From: Gnetum montanum
Taxonomy: Eukaryota > Streptophyta > Gnetopsida > Gnetales > Gnetaceae
Assembly (NCBI GenBank): GCA_015680685.1
Contig: MNCI01014907.1
Coordinates: 1,351 to 65,350, forward strand
Reading direction: 5' to 3'
Length of the DNA: 64,000 bases
Part shown: positions 58,331-64,000 of the stretch, in pieces
Numbering within the stretch: position 1 is the first letter of the stretch
Layout of the letters: every line of letters begins with the position of its first letter
Made by a program: the position numbers and the translations under genes
The notes under the pieces: model-generated
What the model was told of the DNA's origin: nothing
The model's database searches: none
The model's input: the letters and a program-made list of their open reading frames with translations, nothing else

Positions 58331-59480
58331 GCAAAGTTGACCAACAAGTTACACCACATGCAACATCTATTGAAGAAAGGGGTTAACTTTGAATGGACAA
58401 CTCAATGCCAACAAGCCTTTGATGATCTAAAAAAAGATCTTTTTCACCTCTCAACTATTTACCCACCACAGAGGGATAAGCCTTTCTTCATCTACCTTGC
58501 CACCTCAGACACATCTATCATGGCACTGTTATGTCAAAAAAAAATGACAGTTCTGAGATACCAATGTACTACCTAAGTCATGCACTGATAACATATGAGG
58601 CAAAATATAATGAGGTGGAGAGAAACTGCCTTGTCTTAGTGTTTGCATTGAAGAAGTGGAGACAGTACCTATTTCATAGCAAGATTAACATTATTTGCAA
58701 AAGCAACATACTCCAAGCTATTACAAACAACTTGTATGAAAGCAGTAGGATAACCCAATGGAAAGCAATAACAACGGAATTTAATTTGCATTATGTGAGC
58801 CAATCATCGACGAATGGTCAAGCTATAGTGACACAACTTATGACTTCACCTATCGATGATCAAGCGATCATAGATCCTGAATTCCTAGATAAGCATGTTA
58901 GCACTATCAACGTCATCCCGTCGCAGCTTGAAGCTACTTTACACTTCGATGATGCCTCGACCACGTGAGGAGGTAGTGCAACTATTATCATTTCCTTCCC
59001 CTCTAGGGAAATGCATTCTTTAGCTTATTATTTTACCTTCCCTTGTATGAATAACGTGGCAGAGTATGAGGGGTTACCCAAGGTTCTCCTAGTTGCCCAA
59101 GCGTTACGTATACAACACCTGGTAATTCGCAGAGATTCACAACTTGTTGTGAATCAAATCACCAAGGTCTATGCCTACAAAGCTGTACATCTACAACCCT
59201 ACTGTGACTTAGCAAAATTCCTACTTAAATAGTTTGTAATTATGGATGTGCAACACGTGCCATGCAATGAAAACACCATAGCAGATACCTTAGCTACCCT
59301 AGCGTTAAATGCCCCATCACATCTATTTGTGAATTTGCCAAACTTGATTACCGAGTGTGTGGAGCCTATCATTCAAGCAATACACATAGCCCCTATTAGT
59401 GCTACGGATACCCAGGAGTGGTATGCCAACATTAAAGCCTACCTACAACACGATGAGCTCCCAAGCGGATTGACATCTGT
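58331..59480 (+). pseudogene. E3 dual RNase H region
   Basis: The first RNase H (58460-58800: FFIYLATSDTSIMALL, MYYLSHALITYEAKYNEVER, FALKKWRQYL) has degenerated at its first Asp position and is frameshifted at a run of nine A (58536-58544). The second (58920-59330) is the additional RNase H typical of Tat elements: FDDAS, NNVAEYEGL, RRDSQLVVNQ and NTIADTLATLA supply the expected Asp-Glu-Asp-Asp set. Stops TGA at 58966-58968 and TAG at 59230-59232 break it. Confidence 0.88.
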
Positions 59481-60660
59481 GTAGAGAGACACTATCCGTA
59501 AGCATGCTCAGCAATACGTGCTCATGGGAGACAATGCCCTGTGCAAGCACTCCTATGACGGGATACTGCTGGCATGCATAAATGAGGAGCAAGCGCAAAA
59601 GGTTGTTAATGAGGTACATGAGGGACTATGTGGTGGATACATAGCACCAAGGGCTATGGCTGCAAAAATCATATGCTTAGGGTACTATTGGCCTCACATG
59701 GAGAATGATTTCTTGGCCAAGGTCAAGATGTGTGACACGTGCCAAAGATATGCAAATCTCATACACGTTTCACCTACAGAGCTACATCCAATGCAGATCA
59801 CATGGTCTTTCCAACGATGGGGACTAGACCTGATAAGACCTATCATGCCTAAGTCTTCCGCAAGGCATAGCTTTATCATCACCGCCATTGAGTATTTTAC
59901 TGAGTGGGTTGAGGCTATTCCCCTAAGGAAGACCACATCATAGTAGGTTTGCCACTTTATCTTAGAAAACATCATGATAAGGTTTGGGCTTCCTATGACT
60001 ATTATGATTAACAATAGGCCATAGTTCAGTAGTGCCAAAACCTGAACCTTCTACACTAATCTTGGCATCAAGCAATTGTTCTCCTCACCATATTACCCAT
60101 AGGCGAAGGGATAGGCAAAGGCTACAAATAAGTCCATCATCAACTTGTTGAAAATAATTCTTAACAATAGCAAGAGGCGATGGCATGAGCAAATCCTCTA
60201 TGTGTTGTGGGCTTACAGGATTACATGCAGGACTACGATAGGTAAGACATCTTATAATCTTGTGTATGAATCTGAAGAAATGTTACCTCTTGAATTGCAG
60301 GTGTTATCACTCTGGATGATCCTATCAGATGTCATAAGTGACGCCTAGAACACTGAGTCAAAGATCATCAACCTCGACTCAATAGAGGAGAAGCGTTCAC
60401 AAACACTAAGTCGCATAGAGCATTACCAAAACAAGCAGTGGCAAAAACATCATGCAAATCCACATCAACGGCCAATACAGAAGGGAGACCTCATTCTCAA
60501 GGTTGTCCATGAGCATATGAACAAATTCTCAGAAAACTGGGAAGGTCCATACATGGTCATAAAATCCTTTGGGAACAGGGCCTTCAAGCTGGCAGACATG
60601 GATGACAACGAGTTCGCAAATCTGGTGAATCATTCATATCTCAAGCTGTACTACATCTAA
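59481..60660 (+). pseudogene. E3 integrase
   Basis: The zinc-binding domain keeps His 59617 and CxxC (59731-59742), but the second His is Tyr (59638). Of the catalytic triad, Asp 59827 (WGLDLIRP) remains. The second Asp is Asn (60010-60012), followed by TAG at 60022-60024, and the Glu is Lys (60118-60120), all fitting G-to-A or C-to-T change. The C-terminal part (ENWEGPYMVIKSFGNRAFKL) ends at the natural stop TAA 60658-60660, and no chromodomain follows, as in Tat elements. Confidence 0.9.
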
Positions 60661-60667
60661 AGCATTA

Positions 60668-61310
60668 ACACGGTAATCTCATCTGCTATAACATAAAATT
60701 GGCAAAGCTCATCCGCTATGACATAAAACTAGCAAACAAATATTTGCTACGACGTAAAACTGGCGAAGGTAAGCTCATCCGCTATGACGTAACCCTGGCA
60801 AGGCTCGTCCGCTACGACGTAAAACTAGCAAACAAACGTCCGCTACAACGTAAAATTGGGAAAGGTGGAAAACATCTACTATGACATCAAACTAGCAAAG
60901 GTAAGCTCATTCGCTATGATATAAAATTGGCAAAGCTCATCCGCTATGACGTAAAATTTGCAAACAAACATCCGCTATGATGTAGAACTGGCAAAGGTGG
61001 CAAATGTCCACTACGACATAAAACTGACGAAGGTAATCTCGTTTTCTATGACATAAAACTAGCAAAGTTCATCCGCTACAACGTAAAACTGGCAAACAAA
61101 TGTCCACTACGATGTAAAACTGGCACAGAGAGTCTGCTATGATGTTAAACTGGTACAAATGGTCTACTAGGACCTTAAACTAGCTCATCCACCATCTGCT
61201 ACAACAATAAACTGGCACATATGGTATGTTCAGACCCTAAATTAGCACAATGGTTTACTGTGACCTTAAACTAGCACAACATAGTCTACCAAGACCTTAA
61301 ACTAGGTTTG
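60668..61310 (+). repeat. E3 minisatellite tract 3
   Basis: About twenty degenerate copies of CATCCGCTATGACGTAAAAC-TGGCAAA, shading into GGTCTACTAGGACCTTAAACTAGCACAA at the right. It shares the AAAC-TRGCA core with tracts 1 and 2. Confidence 0.85.
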
Positions 61311-61635
61311 CAACATGTCCCGAGCATGCATCTACGATGATATACAACAAGCGAGCATGCACAGTGCTGACAAGGGGTGGGAAGTTGTAGTTCCCAAATG
61401 CAGTTCACGATGCCACGATAACACCATCGGGAACACATGCAACGTCACTACTCTTGGCATCTTGCTAATCCTCTAGAGATGTCATGTGACATCATGCTGA
61501 CCCTCTGGACCTACTACCGTGATGACTCAGTGCCCTGGAAATAGCCTCCCTGGTCAGCGCCTGCTGCTAGAGTTCCAGTAGTATTGTGGCCCAGCCACGA
61601 TATTGTTAACCTCCATCCCCTACCAGCATCCAAGC
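61311..61635 (+). other. E3 3' spacer
   Basis: More GC-rich spacer (AACGTCACTACTC, GTGATGACTCAGTGCC) after the minisatellite. No feature recognised. It would be the 3' flank of the antisense coding region to its right. Confidence 0.4.
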
Positions 61636-62500
61636 TCAAAATATGTTTAGTTGTTGGGTAGCCAATCTCACAATTGAACTGAGACTACGTGTCTTCGGTA
61701 GGGATTCTTGAGCATTTTCACTCATAGCAACTCCCAGCCTCTTTGATGACAGCTCCTTCACGCTGATGCTGCTAAGGCTACTCTTGGCCTTCCTGGTTTG
61801 GACGCTGCATGACTCAGCAACGACATCAGTTTCTCCAACAGCATCCACAGCAAGATCCTTACCTTCGATTTTCATCATGGTTGTTTCTCCTGGTTTGCTC
61901 TCTATTGTGTTTGCAGGGTGCATACCAAAGGGGCGTCAGTCGAAGGTGCATCTTACAACGGCAAAAAATGCTACAGTGTTACAAGGTGGTTGCCTTGACT
62001 AGCTTAATTACTTTTGAGTGCACATCCTATCCTTCCCCTTTACATACCTTATCTCATCCCTTACACTCACGATTCGCTCTCCCCCCTCTTTTACCAACTT
62101 TTTTCGACACTTGTCAAGCCCTCCCATATGCTCAACCACAAAGTCCATGATGCACATAACATAGCTTGCCGCATGGGAAACATCTGTAGGTAGGTTAAGC
62201 TCCATGTGGATGTAACACAACTCATCCTTGGAAAGAAACACCTATCCTGCAACAACAAGGTTGTTTGCAAATGTAAACAGCAAAACAGCAAAGGCAAAAG
62301 CATAAAACAGCAAAAGCTCATGCACAAAAAAAATGTGCCTAAAAAAATGGCACACAAGATATTTCGCAATCACCCCCTCTGAGCATTTCAATGAGAAGTC
62401 GAAGGTTCGTGAAAGAAAAAGTGACCATGCAAACAACTCCCTCACAAGCATTTCAATGAGGGATTTTGCTAAGTTTCACCTTTACCTTTTCCTGAACCTC
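61636..62500 (-). pseudogene. Second antisense coding region of E3, between integrase and 3' LTR
   Basis: On the minus strand at least three coding blocks can be seen. About 62460-62340 has EMLVRELFAWSLFLSRTF. About 62258-62010 begins after acceptor GTTGTTGCAG and reads LSKDELCYIHMELNLPTDVS then MDFVVEHMGGLDKCRKKLVK, ending at a donor-like AAAA|GTAATT. 61908-61636 reads GKDLAVDAVGETDVVAESCS then VKELSSKRLGVAMSENAQES and a stop. The family is not recognised. Antisense ORFs at this place are known from some Tat-lineage elements (for example maize Grande); homology to them is not claimed. Confidence 0.5.
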
Positions 62501-62602
62501 CTCCCTCCCTGCGATCATTGAGGAGCAAGGTTAGTATTCTATCTTTCGTGGTGTTTTGTATTCTTTGTCAGCGTCCCTTAGGTCCATCCTCCAAACATCA
62601 AC

Positions 62603-62615
62603 AAAGAGGGGCCAA
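62603..62615 (+). promoter_or_regulatory. Polypurine tract of E3
   Basis: AAAGAGGGGCCAA immediately precedes the 3' LTR start TGAAACACCC, the expected site of plus-strand priming. Confidence 0.7.
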
Positions 62616-64000
62616 TGAAACACCCTAAATTTTCAAGTCATTCTTGCTTCATCAAGTCTTTAAAATTCAAGTAGTGTCATGACACTTAGACAAGAAATGG
62701 ATGTTCTGAGTTTAGACTATCCAGTTTGGCAAGTTTTCTACACCCAGTGTTGATAGGCTCACTGGACTCTCCAGCCTGCCCACCTAGGTAGCTCATCCAG
62801 CTAATTGCCTATTCGGAAGTGAGGTGTGGAGTTGTCAACGGTGCTTAGGATGTGCAAAACAGTTTGGAAAATTTTCTAGCCAGGAAGTTTTCTACGCTAC
62901 ACTACGCTATGTAGCGTAGCAGGCTTCAGGAGATAGTTGTTCAGGCAATCAACTATGAACTATTGCAAGATAGACTGCTACGCTATACTATGCTATGCAG
63001 TGTAGCATAACATAGCAAGAGCAATCTAGGAGAGCTCAGCTTACTTAGTGATCTCAATTGCACTCAGTTAGTACCTCTAGCCTTTAAAAACAATTGTTTC
63101 GTTCAACTTCAAGCCCTTCAGTAAAGATCCTCTTATTAGAAAAGTAGCATATCAAGCAAAAAGTAGGCTATGATGCTTGCTACGCTACGCAGCGTAGCAC
63201 AACATAGCGATGATGCAAGAATAGTAAAAGACATCTACAAAATGCAGAATCAACAAGTTCAAAAGCTTCACCTCGCAGACGATAAATGTTGCAGATTGTC
63301 AACGTGATCATTAGAGAGCAAAGGTTGCAAATTGCAGTTAAGGCCAGTTGCCACACTGTGCTACGCTACATAGCGTAGCATAGTGTAGCAAACATGCAAA
63401 GTTAGCCTATACACTTCAAAGACTTCCACCACATGCAATCAACTCTGAAGCAAATTTCTTCTTCGAACTGGTGGCTACGCTATGCTATGCTACATAGCGT
63501 AGCAAGTAGCTATGTTATGCCAGCATGCTATGCTACACAACGTAGCAAGCGGCTACACTACGCAAACATGCTAGGTTCCACAGCATAGTGTAGCAAGCAA
63601 CAACACTACATTAGCTCGCTTCACTCTTTGTTAGCATCGTTGGCACACATCTCCAGTTTTGACAGCATGATTGCAGCATGGTAGGCTTGTTAAGCAATCA
63701 ACTTTGCATGACCATGCGACATGGACACATTAACACCTTGCGAGCCAAGGACACATGGCATCCAAATCACATCTTTCACATGCTCCTAGCCCTATAAATA
63801 CCTCAATGAGCAACTCTCAAAGGGTTGGAAAACTTAAAGGCTGACATTTTGGCCATTTTTGAGCATTTTTTACATTGGTTGGAAAATCGGCAATTTAAAG
63901 GGCATTTTTGAACAATTGGCAAGTTTAGCAAACATTTTGCTTGGCAATGATCAAATTAGCAATCTTGAGTATTGTAAACATTCCTAAGTTGACAAAGCCA
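62616..64000 (+). mobile_element. E3 3' LTR, cut by window end
   Basis: It is co-linear with 43860-45305, including the palindrome array (62893-63600) and TATAAATA (63793-63800). It differs from the 5' LTR by scattered, mostly transition-type substitutions and small indels in the palindromes. Its terminus and the target duplication lie beyond the window. Confidence 0.92.

Larger units (their letters stand above)
43860..64000 (+). mobile_element. E3: giant Tat-lineage Ty3/gypsy retrotransposon, open at window end
   Basis: This element of more than 20 kb is inserted in element A. Layout: 5' LTR 43860-45653, PBS, leader ORF, gag, protease (split by a solo LTR), minisatellite, gap, antisense multi-exon gene, minisatellite, RT, two RNases H, integrase without chromodomain, minisatellite, second antisense coding region, purine tract, and a 3' LTR from 62616. 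A second, archaeal-type RNase H after the first is diagnostic of the Tat lineage (family knowledge). Every protein module carries stops or lost catalytic residues, so this copy is dead. Confidence 0.92.

Noticed and set aside
19227-60660. Frequent in-frame TAG/TAA at Gln positions could suggest a nuclear code in which these codons mean glutamine
   Set aside because: Sister copies read CAG/CAA at the same sites, TGA stops and frameshifts also occur, E3 pol ends at a normal TAA, and the MPC1 exon is plant-like. Mutational decay explains it.

Overview
The window looks like a repeat-dominated nuclear region of a vascular plant, plausibly one with a very large genome such as a gymnosperm (inference). 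Directly visible support: repeated fragments of a plant-type LRR receptor kinase with a non-RD (HCD) kinase motif, one exon matching the plant mitochondrial pyruvate carrier MPC1, dual-RNase-H Ty3/gypsy elements of the Tat lineage, a plant LINE, tRNA-like SINE remnants, and long AT-rich spacers. No rRNA, true tRNA gene or CRISPR array was seen. There are two long N gaps (40865-41357 and 51890-52343) and two single Ns (3814, 6004).

Left half (1-32702). Five pieces of one LRR receptor kinase family occur: 1-1043 (-), a 5' stub at 6791-6940 (-), 15492-16325 (+), the longest copy at 19227-22271 (-), and 31692-32702 (+). All are broken. Between them lie LTRs of one retrotransposon family, here called family G (for its GATATC-rich U3), a duplicated spacer unit (2400-3990 and 8380-9600, with a fragment at 23780-24000) carrying a short membrane-segment ORF, the MPC1-like exon (11078-11213), a gypsy protease relic (13430-14010) and a 5'-truncated LINE with perfect 15-bp target-site duplications (22616-23415).

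Right half (29235-64000) is a stack of nested Ty3/gypsy elements. An LRR pseudogene is interrupted at about 32703 by element A. A's gag is split by element E2 (34929-42985, both LTRs, TSD GTAAG), and A is hit again at 43860 by the giant element E3, which runs past the window end. E2 carries a reversed solo LTR (38894-40467, TSD CCATG). E3 carries a solo LTR in its protease (49411-51103, TSD GGCAC/GGCAT). Removing each insertion restores reading-frame continuity of its host, which confirms the nesting.

The most unusual object is in E3. Between protease and reverse transcriptase, on the opposite strand, lies an eight-or-more-exon gene (52344-56245). It has canonical splice sites, and codon phase is kept at six of the seven junctions that can be tested. 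Two exons resemble an NLI/FCP1-type HAD domain. A second antisense coding region sits between integrase and the 3' LTR (61636-62500). Related minisatellites flank these modules. The LTR families carry dense, family-specific palindromes (GATATC, TACGTAGCGTA, GCGTATACGC). Almost every coding region is inactivated, often by stops that fit C-to-T or G-to-A change.
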